Origin: Methanobacteriota archaeon | GTDB taxonomy: Archaea; Thermoplasmatota; Poseidoniia; Poseidoniales; Poseidoniaceae | DNA: 40,935 nucleotides | NCBI GenBank assembly: GCA_002722695.1 | Contig: PBMS01000037.1 | Coordinates: 1-40,935 of the forward strand | Direction: 5' to 3' | Shown here: positions 32,654 through 40,935 of the stretch, in pieces | Layout: every line of letters starts with the position of its first letter | How positions within the stretch are numbered: position 1 is the stretch's first letter | Program-made: the position numbers and the translations under genes | Notes under the pieces: model-generated | Databases searched by the model: none | What the model saw: only the letters and a program-made list of their open reading frames with translations | What the model was told of the DNA's origin: nothing

Positions 32654-34882
32654 TCAGTCGTCCATGCCGCCCCGTGTTTTGATGGCGATGCCCTTGGTCA
32701 TCGACGCCATTTCGGTGGACGTGCACTCAGAACGTCCGTGGCCCAGGAGTTCTCCGGCCTCGCTGGCGATCAAGCAAGCCTCACCGGGTGCAAGCCACGC
32801 ATCGCACGCCACCACAAAGCCATGAAACACGTTGCGACCCTTTCGAACAAAGGGTTCTGCATCAGCGTTCACCACCACCACAGCGGGTCCCTTCCCACCG
32901 TTGCCCCACCATTCCGTTCGCGGCAGACCGGTGGGCAGAGGTTCGCTTCGGTGGTCGAACAAAGCACGAGCCCCTTGATTGGCCACGGACATGCCACCGT
33001 CTCTCAGGCGAGGGCTGAACAGATGACGTCCTTCCGAATCGTTGATGTTCTTTACCCGCCCTTCTCGGTTGACGACAAACGTGGCTCCCTCCATGATGGA
33101 GCCGGCGGTTTCGGCGTCGGTGTTCAGCAACACCATCTGTTTGGCTTTTCCCTGTTCAGAGCGCAGGGTTGAGCGGGCACGGTTTCGTTGTTCCGCAGGA
33201 AGTGGTTCGTGAACATCGTTGTCGAGCGACATGGATTCCAACGCCGCTGCGAGGCGTTGTTTCATACCGTCGCCCGCAACATCAACCGTTGCAACATTCG
33301 TTTTGCTCATTCCCAGACGGTGCAACTCGCGCCGAATCCATTCGGCCTCGGGTTCATGTCGCAGCACCCAACGGGGTGCGTCGATGTGAGCGAAGGGGTT
33401 GAGGTCCTCAAGGGACGCTGGAACGAGGCCGATCGGCGTGAGGACGAACGGTTGTAACGTCGGATGATGAACGGTGAGCCATTCAAGAACGTCGTTGATT
33501 CGCTCTCGAAAAGGGCCTCGAATGCCGTGGAACACCACGGCGTTGTTGGCGTGTGCAGCGGGCTGCCATCGCAGCTGAAGCGTTCGTCGAGCCTTGGCGA
33601 TGTGCGGTCGGCTGAACGTGTCGTCGCCGCCCCACATCACGCCTCCGGTTTTCGGCGTCCGCTGACTCCAGACAACGTAGTCCCATGCGTCCTCCCACAT
33701 GCCTTGGTCCTGACCGATGTCTCTCGCAGCGTCTCGGTCGGTGTAGAATCGCTCGGGTCGGACGTTTCGGTCCAAACTCGGCGCCGTGGTTAGCCATAGA
33801 AAGGCCTCCCGCAGTGCAGGGTGTTGGTGACTGCGTTGTTCGGCCAGTTGCCAGATTCGACCTTCCCGTACCGCCTGTTTGCAACGCGCCAGTTCAGCAA
33901 GCGTCACTTCGAGATTGTAGAGGGCCAACAGGCGTTCACGATCGATGGGCTTCATCGCTCGAACCTCTGCGGGCGAGGTGGTGGCGACGCAAGGCATCAA
34001 CAAGGGCCAGTCGACCAGTTCATCGATGCGTTCCGTTCCCCAAGGGGTCAGCAATCGGCCGTCTCGCGCAAACAGGGCGTAGGCGGCGGAGTCAAACAGA
34101 TCAGCGCCCAAAGCGATGGACATGGGAAACAGCATCGGATGGCCGCACCCAAACATGTGAACGGGTCGATTTGGGGGCAGAAGGGGCATGCTTGCCATCA
34201 TGATTTTTGCATAGTCTTTGTAGCGTTGCTGTTCCATGACGGGAACGATGCCTCCGATGGGGTGGACGGCGAACGGGTGTTGGCCCATGAGTTGGGCAGA
34301 AATGTGCCGAAGTTCTCGAAACACACCGCCTTGAATCGGCCCGTTGAGCATCGTGTCCTCTGCTGCATCCAGGCTTCGTTTGGCCCTTGCCTCCGTCTCT
34401 CGCACGGCGTCCTCAACCTCGCTCATCTTCATGTCGGGGCGCGTAAACACGTCCAGCATGGTGGCGATGTCAACGCCAATGGACCGCTGGAAGGCCACAA
34501 TCTCGTCCACGCCGACCTCAACGTCGCCGTACACATAGGACTGGAAGGTGCCCGAGTCGGTCATGATGACGCCGGGGAAATCAAGGAGGGTGTGAACGCC
34601 GTCGTTCTGCGCAACCTTACGCAAATCCTCGTGTTTCCACATGATGTAGGAATTGGTGATGAGGGCCTGAATGCCGTATTTGTCCCACATCACTCGGGGC
34701 TCCACGGTTCGAATGTTGGGGTTCACCACGGGGAGCAGGGCCGGCGTCTCGAGCACCCCGTGATGCGTGTGCAATTTTCCGAGTCGCGCTCTTCCGTCGC
34801 GTTGGGTGATCTCGAACCGACCGTGATCCTGCTCTCTGCAAGGTGCCGGGTCGTCCCGTCGCCCATCGCTCCAAGCAGTCAT
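32654..34882 (-). CDS. tgtA: Archaeosine tRNA-guanine transglycosylase with C-terminal PUA domain
   Basis: Exchanges guanine 15 of archaeal tRNAs for the archaeosine precursor preQ0. The catalytic domain (about residues 20-350) shows TDSGTFQSY with Asp109 and the nucleophile Asp264 in LFDSAAYALFA. A large middle region follows, and a PUA domain (about 668-742) closes the protein. At 742 residues it is longer than typical archaeal enzymes (near 580). The zinc site normally formed by CxCxxC and a His in HNLYV is largely gone: only Cys298 remains (PCVATTS), and the His position is Tyr322 (LYNLEV). TTCAAAAA starts 29 nt before the ATG at 34882. Confidence 0.92.
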   Translation of the reverse strand: MTAWSDGRRDDPAPCREQDHGRFEITQRDGRARLGKLHTHHGVLETPALLPVVNPNIRTVEPRVMWDKYGIQALITNSYIMWKHEDLRKVAQNDGVHTLLDFPGVIMTDSGTFQSYVYGDVEVGVDEIVAFQRSIGVDIATMLDVFTRPDMKMSEVEDAVRETEARAKRSLDAAEDTMLNGPIQGGVFRELRHISAQLMGQHPFAVHPIGGIVPVMEQQRYKDYAKIMMASMPLLPPNRPVHMFGCGHPMLFPMSIALGADLFDSAAYALFARDGRLLTPWGTERIDELVDWPLLMPCVATTSPAEVRAMKPIDRERLLALYNLEVTLAELARCKQAVREGRIWQLAEQRSHQHPALREAFLWLTTAPSLDRNVRPERFYTDRDAARDIGQDQGMWEDAWDYVVWSQRTPKTGGVMWGGDDTFSRPHIAKARRTLQLRWQPAAHANNAVVFHGIRGPFRERINDVLEWLTVHHPTLQPFVLTPIGLVPASLEDLNPFAHIDAPRWVLRHEPEAEWIRRELHRLGMSKTNVATVDVAGDGMKQRLAAALESMSLDNDVHEPLPAEQRNRARSTLRSEQGKAKQMVLLNTDAETAGSIMEGATFVVNREGRVKNINDSEGRHLFSPRLRDGGMSVANQGARALFDHRSEPLPTGLPRTEWWGNGGKGPAVVVVNADAEPFVRKGRNVFHGFVVACDAWLAPGEACLIASEAGELLGHGRSECTSTEMASMTKGIAIKTRGGMDD

Positions 34883-34903
34883 GCGCTCTCCTCTGGACCT
34901 TCT

Positions 34904-34911
34904 TTTTTGAA
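34904..34911 (-). promoter_or_regulatory. TATA-like box of tgtA
   Basis: TTCAAAAA on the minus strand starts 29 nt before the ATG at 34882. A GAGGAG also lies about 5 nt before that ATG, so this gene carries both signals. Confidence 0.45.
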
Positions 34912-34923
34912 AGGCTCGCCGGT

Positions 34924-35397
34924 TTACGCCTCGGTTGCTTCGGTTGTAACGTCAACGAAGTCCACCTTTCCGTGAGCAAGAATGAATTCTCGTCCAAGGT
35001 CGTCGAAGGTGTCGAGGAGGGCCGATGAAAAGCGAACCCGTTCGACTTCGTCGTCGCTCTCGAGGTCTGATTTCACCCCTTCGAGCGTCCCAGGGGCCGC
35101 TCCGCATGAAAGGCAGGCACCGGTCAGGTCCAGCACGAGGTCGAGACGTGCATCGGCGACGTCCACGCTCGACACGGCGATGCCTCCACCGTGGCCGTCC
35201 AAGGCGGCGCGAACCGCTCCGAGTCGTGCGAGCAAGGCGGGGATGAAATGGATGGTTTCCACGACGTCGTGGAGGGAAAGATTGCGCAATCGCTTCTCTT
35301 CTTGTGGATCGGTTGTCTCCTCCACGCGGCGCGTCGCCTCGGCTTCCATTGCAGCTTTGGCTTCGGCGGCGTATTTGGCCACCAAATCGTCGTCCAT
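34924..35397 (-). CDS. Nfu/NifU C-terminal-domain-like Fe-S scaffold or carrier
   Basis: A 157-residue protein. A charged helical N-terminus (about 45 residues) is followed by a domain resembling the Nfu/NifU C-terminal domain: ARLGAVRAALDGHGGGIAV, the strand LDLVLDLTGAC and the CxxC pair Cys95/Cys98 (ACLSCG), then a TLEGVKSDL helix. Nfu proteins bind a bridging Fe-S cluster between two CxxC motifs and hand it to targets. It is divergent from the suf operon, 135 bp away, which supports this role. TTGAAGTT starts 28 nt before the ATG. About 50 residues after the domain are unassigned. Confidence 0.75.
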   Translation of the reverse strand: MDDDLVAKYAAEAKAAMEAEATRRVEETTDPQEEKRLRNLSLHDVVETIHFIPALLARLGAVRAALDGHGGGIAVSSVDVADARLDLVLDLTGACLSCGAAPGTLEGVKSDLESDDEVERVRFSSALLDTFDDLGREFILAHGKVDFVDVTTEATEA

Positions 35398-35417
35398 GAC
35401 CGTGCTTCGACATGGTC

Positions 35418-35425
35418 AACTTCAA
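35418..35425 (-). promoter_or_regulatory. TATA-like box of the Nfu-like gene
   Basis: TTGAAGTT on the minus strand starts 28 nt before the ATG at 35397. The identical octamer precedes the lipoprotein gene at 40728. Confidence 0.4.
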
Positions 35426-35499
35426 CCCTCGCATCGGCGCAGAAACCTCGAGCGGTTGTTTTGTTTGACGAATTCTTGACCACTTGAGAACTACATCCA

Positions 35500-35507
35500 T
35501 TGATAAA
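35500..35507 (+). promoter_or_regulatory. TATA-like box of the suf operon
   Basis: TTGATAAA starts 33 nt before the ATG at 35533 (39 nt before the one at 35539). The same octamer precedes the YbjQ-family gene at 22603. It implies a very short leader. Confidence 0.4.
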
Positions 35508-35532
35508 GGAGGGACGAGACGCAAAAGCGGGA

Positions 35533-36288
35533 ATGACCATGGCCGATGAAATCCTGAGGGTTGAAGACCTTCACGTCAGCGTTGAGGACACGCCCATCCT
35601 CAACGGCATGACGTTGACGATTCATCGCGGAGAAATCCACGTCGTCATGGGACGAAACGGTGCCGGCAAGTCCACACTGGCCAGCGTGATTATGGGCCAC
35701 CCCGCCTACGAAATCACCAAAGGAACCATTCACTACATGGGCACCAACATTGAGGAGATGAGCGTGTTTGAGCGTGCCCGCGCCGGCATGTTCCTCTCGT
35801 TCCAGTACCCCGCTGTTATACCCGGTGTCCAAGTTGGTACGTTCCTCAAGAAGTCGGTTCAATCGGTTCGTGATGAACCCTTGAAAGGCCGGGCCTTCCG
35901 CAAGGAGCTCAACGCAGCCATGACGGCCTTGGACATGCCGAAAACCGTTCTATCGCGATACGTCAACGATGGCTTCAGCGGTGGAGAAAAGAAGCGTTTG
36001 GAAATTCTTCAAATGCTTTTGCTGAAGCCAAACCTTGCCCTCCTTGACGAAACCGACTCGGGGTTGGACATTGACGCTCTTCGCATTGTGGCCAAAGGCA
36101 TCAACAGCGTTGCTCCTCAAGCCGGCTGTCTCATCATCACGCACTACCAGCGACTCCTTGACCACGTTCAGCCGCACTTTGTTCACGTCATGATCGGTGG
36201 GGTCATCGCACAAACCGGGGGTCCTGAATTGGCCCTCAAGCTCGAAAAAGATGGCTATGAATGGCTTGAGGCCACCACGGAGGCTTGA
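35533..36288 (+). CDS. sufC: Fe-S cluster assembly ATPase SufC
   Basis: ABC-type ATPase that drives the SufBCD scaffold. The 251-residue length is normal. Walker [10 protein letters not shown] lies about residues 40-48, the signature is GFSGGEKKR, Walker B is [14 protein letters not shown] and the H-loop is in IITHYQ; these are the SufC-specific forms. Starts at 35533 and 35539 are both ATG; the latter gives the usual MADEILR N-terminus and an in-frame TTG at 35500 is unlikely. First gene of sufC-B-D-S-E-T; 2 bp separate its stop from the sufB start. Confidence 0.95.
   Translation: MTMADEILRVEDLHVSVEDTPILNGMTLTIHRGEIHVVMGRNGAGKSTLASVIMGHPAYEITKGTIHYMGTNIEEMSVFERARAGMFLSFQYPAVIPGVQVGTFLKKSVQSVRDEPLKGRAFRKELNAAMTALDMPKTVLSRYVNDGFSGGEKKRLEILQMLLLKPNLALLDETDSGLDIDALRIVAKGINSVAPQAGCLIITHYQRLLDHVQPHFVHVMIGGVIAQTGGPELALKLEKDGYEWLEATTEA
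36279..36283 (+). promoter_or_regulatory. Shine-Dalgarno sequence of sufB
   Basis: GGAGG at the end of sufC, 7 nt before the ATG at 36291; it supports that start over the in-frame TTG at 36285. Confidence 0.55.
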
Positions 36289-36290
36289 AC

Positions 36291-37697
36291 ATGAGTGATG
36301 AAGCACGCGAGGCAGTCGGCGATTACCAATTCGGGTTCCACGACCCCGAGAACGCCACGATTCGATTTGACAAGGGTCTGTCCGAAAAGGTCGTCCGAGA
36401 CATTTCAGCCCTCAAAGATGAGCCGGAATGGATGACGGACATCCGCGTCAAGGCCTATCACCATTTCATGGAACGAGCCATGCCGGACTGGGGTAACTGC
36501 GGCGAACTCAACAACATCGATTTTGACAACGTAACGTATTTCCTTCGTTCATCCGACGCCACCGAAAAGAATTGGGACGACGTTCCAGACGACATCAAGA
36601 ACACCTTTGATCGACTCGGCATTCCCGAGGCAGAACAAAAGTGGCTCGGTGGTGTCACTGCACAGTACGAATCGGAAGCCGTTTACCACTCCATTCGGGA
36701 AGATTTGGAAGATCAAGGCGTGCTGTTCCTTGACATGGACAGTGGACTCAAGGAACACCCAGAGGTGGTCAAGAAATACTTCGGAACGGTCATTCCATAC
36801 AGCGACAACAAATTCTCGGCCCTCAACACGGCGGTGTGGTCGGGCGGCTCGTTCATCTACGTACCGAAAGGGGTGCACGTTGAAATGCCGGTTCAGGCTT
36901 ACTTCCGAATCAACGCCCAAAACATGGGGCAGTTCGAACGAACGCTCATCATCGCCGACGAAGGCAGCAGCATTCACTACGTCGAAGGGTGCACGGCCCC
37001 CACGTATTCAACCGACTCTCTCCATTCTGCGGTGGTTGAGCTCATCGCCATGAAGGGTGCAAAGATTCGCTACTCAACCATTCAGAACTGGTCTGCGAAC
37101 GTCTACAACCTCGTGACAAAGCGAGGCGTTGCGCACGAAAACGCCACCGTTGAATGGGTCGACGGCAACATTGGCTCGAAATTGACGATGAAGTACCCCT
37201 CCGTTCTTCTCAAAGGTGAAGGTGCGCACGCCGAGGTCATCTCGGTGGCCTACGCTGGAGCAGGGCAACATCAGGACGCAGGAGCGAAGGTCCACCACCT
37301 CGCCCCCAACACAACCTCAAGCATCCTGTCCAAATCCATCTCAAAGAACGGCGGTCGGTCGTCGTATCGTGGCATGCTCCAAGTGACACCAAAGTCCCAT
37401 GGATGCCGCTCAAAAATCGTCTGTGACGCTCTTATGTTGGACAGCACTTCGCGGTCCGACACCTATCCGACCATGGAAATCGGTAATCCAACAGCCGACC
37501 TCGAACACGAAGCCAGCGTTTCCAAAGTCTCCGGCGACCAGCTGTTCTACCTGATGAGCCGTGGCTTCACCGAAGAAGAGGCCATGGGTCTCATCGTCAA
37601 CGGCTTCTTTGAACCCTTTACCCGTGAGCTCCCGATGGAATACGCTGTGGAGCTCAACAAGTTGCTTGAATTGGAAATGGAGGGTTCCATCGGATGA
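36291..37697 (+). CDS. sufB: Fe-S cluster assembly scaffold SufB
   Basis: Scaffold subunit of the SufBCD complex on which Fe-S clusters are built. The 468-residue length is typical. Conserved SufB stretches include [18 protein letters not shown] (near 184-201), [19 protein letters not shown] (near 227-245) and, towards the C-terminus, [12 protein letters not shown] with EPFTRELP. The beta-helical core lies between. Its last four bases overlap the sufD start (ATGA). Confidence 0.95.
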   Translation: MSDEAREAVGDYQFGFHDPENATIRFDKGLSEKVVRDISALKDEPEWMTDIRVKAYHHFMERAMPDWGNCGELNNIDFDNVTYFLRSSDATEKNWDDVPDDIKNTFDRLGIPEAEQKWLGGVTAQYESEAVYHSIREDLEDQGVLFLDMDSGLKEHPEVVKKYFGTVIPYSDNKFSALNTAVWSGGSFIYVPKGVHVEMPVQAYFRINAQNMGQFERTLIIADEGSSIHYVEGCTAPTYSTDSLHSAVVELIAMKGAKIRYSTIQNWSANVYNLVTKRGVAHENATVEWVDGNIGSKLTMKYPSVLLKGEGAHAEVISVAYAGAGQHQDAGAKVHHLAPNTTSSILSKSISKNGGRSSYRGMLQVTPKSHGCRSKIVCDALMLDSTSRSDTYPTMEIGNPTADLEHEASVSKVSGDQLFYLMSRGFTEEEAMGLIVNGFFEPFTRELPMEYAVELNKLLELEMEGSIG

Positions 37698-38734
37698 AGT
37701 ATGCCGACATGGCCGTTCCCTCCCGTGCTCTTCATCTGTGGCGATACACTCCGTGGGCCCGCATTCACCCCTCAAAGGTCGATGAAGTACCACAAGCCAA
37801 CGGCGTGCGTTTCAACGCGCTTGAGGGCGGAGAACTGGTCGAGGGTGCCCCTCGCATCATCGATGCAGACGACATCAGTCGAGTGTTCTTGAGCGAACTC
37901 GGTGGCTCGGCATGGACCTTTGAAACCAACGGTGCGTCTGACATCGTCCACCTTCAGGCCGTGGCCTCTGGACACGTGGCTGTCGGCCATCTTCATGTTT
38001 CACTCAATCATGACGTGACGGTTGTGCTTCACCTTTCAGGGGAATCGGACTGGACGGGGCTGCACGTCACGGGTGAGGTTGCACCCAACGTTCGTGCGGG
38101 ATTCGGACTGGTCAATGAACTCTCATCCAACGGTAAATACCTCCACTGCGAAGACTGGCGAATCGATCGGGACGCAAGGCTTGAACTGGCGGGTCTTTCC
38201 ATCGGAGGGTTCCGATGCAAGAGCGACATACGAACGCGATTCACTGCGCCAGGCGGCGAATTGACGCAAGCCATATCCGTACACGGCACCGGACAGCGGC
38301 ACATCGACCATCACATCGAAGTTCATCACGATGTGCCTCATACAAATTCAGCCCTCAGCATTCACGCAGCGTGTGACGATCAAACGCACTCCATCGCCAC
38401 GGGCTTGCTCAGTATTTCGAAAGGAGCCAACCACTGCGATGCCGGTCAGGTCTTCAAGAATCTCTTGCTGTCCGACAAAGCCCGGGCCGAAGCCATTCCC
38501 GAACTCGAAGTGCTTGCTGACGAGGTCGCTGCCGCTCACGGGGCCGCCAGCGCGCCGGTTGACATGAATCAACTGCACTATCTGATGAGCAGGGGGCTGG
38601 ACGAAGAGTCGGCCGTCGCTCTGCTCATCGAGGGGTTCATGCAGGATGGTTTTTCGAGCCTCAGCACCAAAAATCTTGTTGACGAGATGCGAACCCGACT
38701 GACGGTCCATTTGGAATGCGAACTGAAAAGGTGA
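37694..38734 (+). CDS. sufD: Fe-S cluster assembly protein SufD
   Basis: Partner of SufB in the SufBC2D complex. The 346-residue protein is shorter than many SufD proteins (about 400). The beta-helical middle (about 80-270) is less conserved; the C-terminal part keeps the [32 protein letters not shown] region and the [21 protein letters not shown] helix shared with SufB. Start overlaps sufB (ATGA); the next start is 4 bp after its stop. Confidence 0.9.
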   Translation: MKYADMAVPSRALHLWRYTPWARIHPSKVDEVPQANGVRFNALEGGELVEGAPRIIDADDISRVFLSELGGSAWTFETNGASDIVHLQAVASGHVAVGHLHVSLNHDVTVVLHLSGESDWTGLHVTGEVAPNVRAGFGLVNELSSNGKYLHCEDWRIDRDARLELAGLSIGGFRCKSDIRTRFTAPGGELTQAISVHGTGQRHIDHHIEVHHDVPHTNSALSIHAACDDQTHSIATGLLSISKGANHCDAGQVFKNLLLSDKARAEAIPELEVLADEVAAAHGAASAPVDMNQLHYLMSRGLDEESAVALLIEGFMQDGFSSLSTKNLVDEMRTRLTVHLECELKR

Positions 38735-38738
38735 TGAA

Positions 38739-39932
38739 ATGTCTCTACGCGAACAATTCCCCATTCTACAGCGTAAGGTGAACGGTCACCCGCTGGTTTA
38801 CCTTGACAACGCTGCCACGACCCAGAAACCCCAGGTTGTGCTCGACGCCATGAACGCCTACTATTCTGAGTCGAACGCCAACGTCCACCGAGCCGTTCAC
38901 ACCCTTGCAGGAGAAGCAACCGAAGGGTATGAATCGTGCAGGACGAAGCTCAAAGAACGGTTCAACGCCTCCCGAGTTATCATCACCAGCGGCACGACCG
39001 AGGCGATCAACCTCGTCGCCCATGCATGGGGTCGGGCCAACCTGGAGAAGGGTGACGCCATCATTCTCACCGAAATGGAACACCACTCCGACATCGTGCC
39101 GTGGCAGATGCTTGCCGAGGAGCGTGGCATTGAACTTCGGTACGTGCCGGTCACGCAACAATTTACCCTCGACATGGAAGCCTTTGCTCACGCACTGGAC
39201 GGCGCAAAACTCGTGTGTGTGGTCCACACATCCAACGTGTTGGGTGTACGAAATCCTCTCGAAGACATCATTTCCGCCTCCCACGCTGTTGGAGCCAAGG
39301 TGCTCATCGATGCGGCCCAGGGCGTGCCTCACTCAACCGTTGACTTCACCTCGTTTGGCGCCGATTTCATGGCCTTTTCAGCTCACAAGATGTGTGGACC
39401 AACCGGCATCGGTGCCCTGCTCGTTCAGCCGGACGTGTTCGAAGAGATGCAGCCGTTCATGGGCGGTGGCGACATGATCGAAACCGTCACTGTGGAAGGT
39501 TCGACCTACCAAACCAACGAACACAAATTCGAAGCAGGCACCCCGCGTATCGCCGAAGCCATCGGCTGGTCAGCGGCGCTTGACTGGATGGATTCCTTTG
39601 ATTTGGACGCTGAGCACGCCCGTTTGGTGGGGATTGCCTCATGGGTGTCGGGTGAACTTCGTGCGATGGGCATGACCGTCTACGGTCGCCACGATGAAGA
39701 CGACGCCGCCGTGGTTTCCTTCCTCCATCCAACCATCAACAGCGAGGACATGGCGCACCTGCTCGACGCCCGAGGTTATGCAGTGCGAACCGGGCACCAT
39801 TGCGCTCAACCTCTGCTCACCCGATTGGGCATCTCGGGTACCGTTCGAGCCTCGTTCTACGTCTACAACACTCGTGAAGAAGCCGAAGGGTTGGTCCGAG
39901 AACTCAAGGAAATCGTGGAGAAGTTCGCATGA
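38739..39932 (+). CDS. sufS: Cysteine desulfurase SufS
   Basis: PLP enzyme that removes sulfur from cysteine for Fe-S assembly. The 397-residue length fits the SufS (group II) type. Landmarks: YLDNAATTQKP at 21-31, SGTTEAIN at 84-91, EMEHHSDIVPW with His115, Asp191 in LIDAAQG, the Schiff-base Lys217 in SAHKMCGPTGIG and the active-site Cys355 in RTGHHCAQPLL. GGTGAT about 4 nt before the ATG is a plausible ribosome binding site. Its end overlaps sufE by four bases. Confidence 0.95.
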   Translation: MSLREQFPILQRKVNGHPLVYLDNAATTQKPQVVLDAMNAYYSESNANVHRAVHTLAGEATEGYESCRTKLKERFNASRVIITSGTTEAINLVAHAWGRANLEKGDAIILTEMEHHSDIVPWQMLAEERGIELRYVPVTQQFTLDMEAFAHALDGAKLVCVVHTSNVLGVRNPLEDIISASHAVGAKVLIDAAQGVPHSTVDFTSFGADFMAFSAHKMCGPTGIGALLVQPDVFEEMQPFMGGGDMIETVTVEGSTYQTNEHKFEAGTPRIAEAIGWSAALDWMDSFDLDAEHARLVGIASWVSGELRAMGMTVYGRHDEDDAAVVSFLHPTINSEDMAHLLDARGYAVRTGHHCAQPLLTRLGISGTVRASFYVYNTREEAEGLVRELKEIVEKFA

Positions 39933-40345
39933 CGTTCTACCCCGCAGCTCTTCAGGAACTCATTGAGGAGTTTCAAGAGGTCGCTGACAAGAGGGAGCGA
40001 TTGGAAATGGTGTTCGAACTCGCTGATGAAGTGATGATTCTCCCAGCTGACCAGTGGTCGGACGACACTCGCATCCGGGGGTGTCAATCCGAGGCTCACG
40101 TTCTCATCGCCGTGGACGAAGGTCTGGTCCACATGGTTGGGGCTGCCGACGCCAAATTGGTTCAGGGGCTTATGGGCGTGTTGAGCATCGCCATCGAAGG
40201 ATTGACCCCTGCGCAGGCTGTGTTGATTCCGGTGGACTTTGCGGAAGACATGGGGCTGCTCAACAGCCTCACTCCCAGCCGGTCCAACGGCTTTCGAAAC
40301 ATGTACGACAAGGTCATGGACGAGATACGAACCAGCATGGAATGA
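39929..40345 (+). CDS. sufE: SufE-family sulfur acceptor
   Basis: Accepts persulfide sulfur from SufS and passes it to the SufB scaffold. The 138-residue protein shows the SufE pattern: helical start LIEEFQEV, the acceptor Cys52 in RGCQSEAHV, DAKLVQGLMGVL, and the LTPSRSNGF signature near the C-terminus. Coupled to sufS by an ATGA overlap, as expected for partners. Confidence 0.92.
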   Translation: MTFYPAALQELIEEFQEVADKRERLEMVFELADEVMILPADQWSDDTRIRGCQSEAHVLIAVDEGLVHMVGAADAKLVQGLMGVLSIAIEGLTPAQAVLIPVDFAEDMGLLNSLTPSRSNGFRNMYDKVMDEIRTSME

Positions 40346-40668
40346 GGCGCATGACGACCAAAGAAGCCGTGATCGAGAAGTTGGACGAGGTCGAGGACCC
40401 GGAATTGGACCTCTCCATCGTCGAACTCGGACTGGTCTACGACGTGCGCTTTGAACAAAAAGACGAGGGCCTGCACGCCGAGGTGGATTTGACCCTCACG
40501 TCTCCCGGCTGTCCAGCGGCCCCCGAAATCATGGCCGCAGCTCACCGAGCCGCGCTCCAAACCGAAGGTCTTGATTCCGTTCACATCAACCTCGTCTGGA
40601 CCCCTCGATGGGACCCGAAGGTCCACGCCAGCGAAGACGCACGCATGGACATGGGTATTTGGGACTGA
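40342..40668 (+). CDS. sufT: MIP18/DUF59-family Fe-S maturation protein (SufT-like)
   Basis: A 108-residue protein of the MIP18/DUF59 family, which helps mature Fe-S proteins. It has DPELDLSIVELGLVYDV near residues 19-35, TSPGCP with the conserved Cys at about 59 and the WTPRWDP end. The ATG at 40342 overlaps the sufE stop (ATGA); an ATG at 40351 would remove three residues. Last gene of the suf operon; the following gene has its own TATA-like box. Confidence 0.88.
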   Translation: MRRMTTKEAVIEKLDEVEDPELDLSIVELGLVYDVRFEQKDEGLHAEVDLTLTSPGCPAAPEIMAAAHRAALQTEGLDSVHINLVWTPRWDPKVHASEDARMDMGIWD

Positions 40669-40698
40669 AGAGCAACGCTCAATCAGGCCTGAACAATC

Positions 40699-40706
40699 TT
40701 GAAGTT
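40699..40706 (+). promoter_or_regulatory. TATA-like box of the lipoprotein gene
   Basis: TTGAAGTT starts 29 nt before the ATG at 40728. It marks the end of the suf transcript unit as a separate promoter. Confidence 0.4.
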
Positions 40707-40727
40707 AAGGCGAGCAGCCCTCAACTC

Positions 40728-40935
40728 ATGCGACCGGTCCACTTCATGTTGATGCTGGTCCTGTTCACGTCCCTTTCGGGTTGCTTGGGCCTCGGAAACG
40801 CCTCCGATGAAACACCCGGCACTTTCACCGTTGAATCAACGATGACGTCCATCGAGGTGGAGACCAAATCCGCTTACTATCAAGACGGCCAAGCGGTGGA
40901 CTGGACGGTCGAATCCAGCAGTGTGGCGGACGCCA
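40728..40935 (+). CDS. Putative secreted lipoprotein, 3' end outside the window
   Basis: Only 69 codons are visible. The N-terminus is a signal peptide with a lipobox: Arg at 2, a hydrophobic stretch at 6-15, then LSGC with Cys19 as the predicted lipidated residue. The following residues are Ser/Thr/Glu-rich. No domain can be assigned from the visible part. Start supported by a TATA-like box 29 nt upstream. The gene runs off the right edge. Confidence 0.7.
   Translation, partial: MRPVHFMLMLVLFTSLSGCLGLGNASDETPGTFTVESTMTSIEVETKSAYYQDGQAVDWTVESSSVADA

Noticed and set aside
33821-34975. Open frame of 384 codons antisense to tgtA
   Set aside because: His/Gly/Val-rich translation with no recognisable fold, fully opposite an unmistakable TgtA.
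35505-35513. AAAGGAGGG before sufC as its Shine-Dalgarno
   Set aside because: It ends 19 nt before the nearest ATG (35533), too far for normal spacing, and no other start codon lies at a suitable distance.
1-40935. CRISPR arrays, insertion sequences, prophage genes, rRNA
   Set aside because: No regularly spaced repeats, transposase or phage motifs or rRNA segments were seen on reading both strands; a repeat-finder could still detect weak ones.

Overview
The window reads as a chromosomal segment of a planktonic euryarchaeon, most likely a Marine Group II / Candidatus Poseidoniales type. Archaeal markers are a CTP-dependent riboflavin kinase, a full-length archaeosine tRNA-guanine transglycosylase with a PUA domain, an archaeal/eukaryal-type PheRS alpha chain, a tRNA-Thr with discriminator U, and TATA-like boxes at a fixed distance from start codons. 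These sit among bacterial-looking functions (full SUF pathway, FolD, TatC, a DnaA-type AAA+ domain). The lineage call is inferred from gene content; no 16S gene is present. Genes are packed tightly on both strands. There is no gap above 300 bases, and I saw no insertion sequence, prophage or CRISPR array.

Layout. 10-2532 (-) is a secreted, membrane-anchored subtilase. 2627-5034 (+) holds a small coiled-coil protein, an RsuA-type pseudouridine synthase and a Kbl/BioF-type enzyme. 5037-6779 (-) holds two membrane proteins and a DUF309 protein. 6885-11289 (+) is a translationally coupled cluster: DUF835 protein, DnaA-like AAA+ with a dead P-loop, YkgJ-type cysteine-cluster protein. 11360-12556 (+) is citrate synthase, convergent with a GDPD-like protein (12544-13716, -) whose catalytic HRG motif lies at the C-terminus. 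13831-16090 (+) is a PAP2-type enzyme plus TatC. 16065-19206 (-) holds a PHP phosphoesterase, a membrane protein ending in three PDLxxLF motifs, FolD, a DUF2892 protein and tRNA-Thr(UGU). 19307-23451 (+) holds an aminotransferase, a zinc-ribbon membrane protein, PheS and two adjacent YbjQ-like proteins. 23457-27012 holds an unknown acidic protein, riboflavin kinase, TruA, a TPR-like protein and a PH-domain membrane protein. 27080-32590 (-) is a five-gene operon with two ATPases, two ABC-2 permeases and a tryptophan-rich protein. 32654-34882 (-) is TgtA and 34924-35397 (-) an Nfu-like protein. 35533-40668 (+) is sufC-B-D-S-E-T, and a lipoprotein gene runs off the right edge.

Gene expression signals form two classes. 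Most genes that begin a transcription unit carry an AT-rich octamer starting 28-30 nt before the start codon and usually no Shine-Dalgarno, which suggests leaderless mRNAs. Most non-overlapping internal operon genes instead carry GAGGTGA-like Shine-Dalgarno sequences.

The strongest candidates for something undescribed are the DnaA-like protein that lacks the Walker A lysine and arginine finger (with its coupled DUF835 and YkgJ partners), the apparently circularly permuted GDPD, the PDLxxLF-tailed membrane protein, and an ABC permease carrying a calcium-loop-rich external insert.
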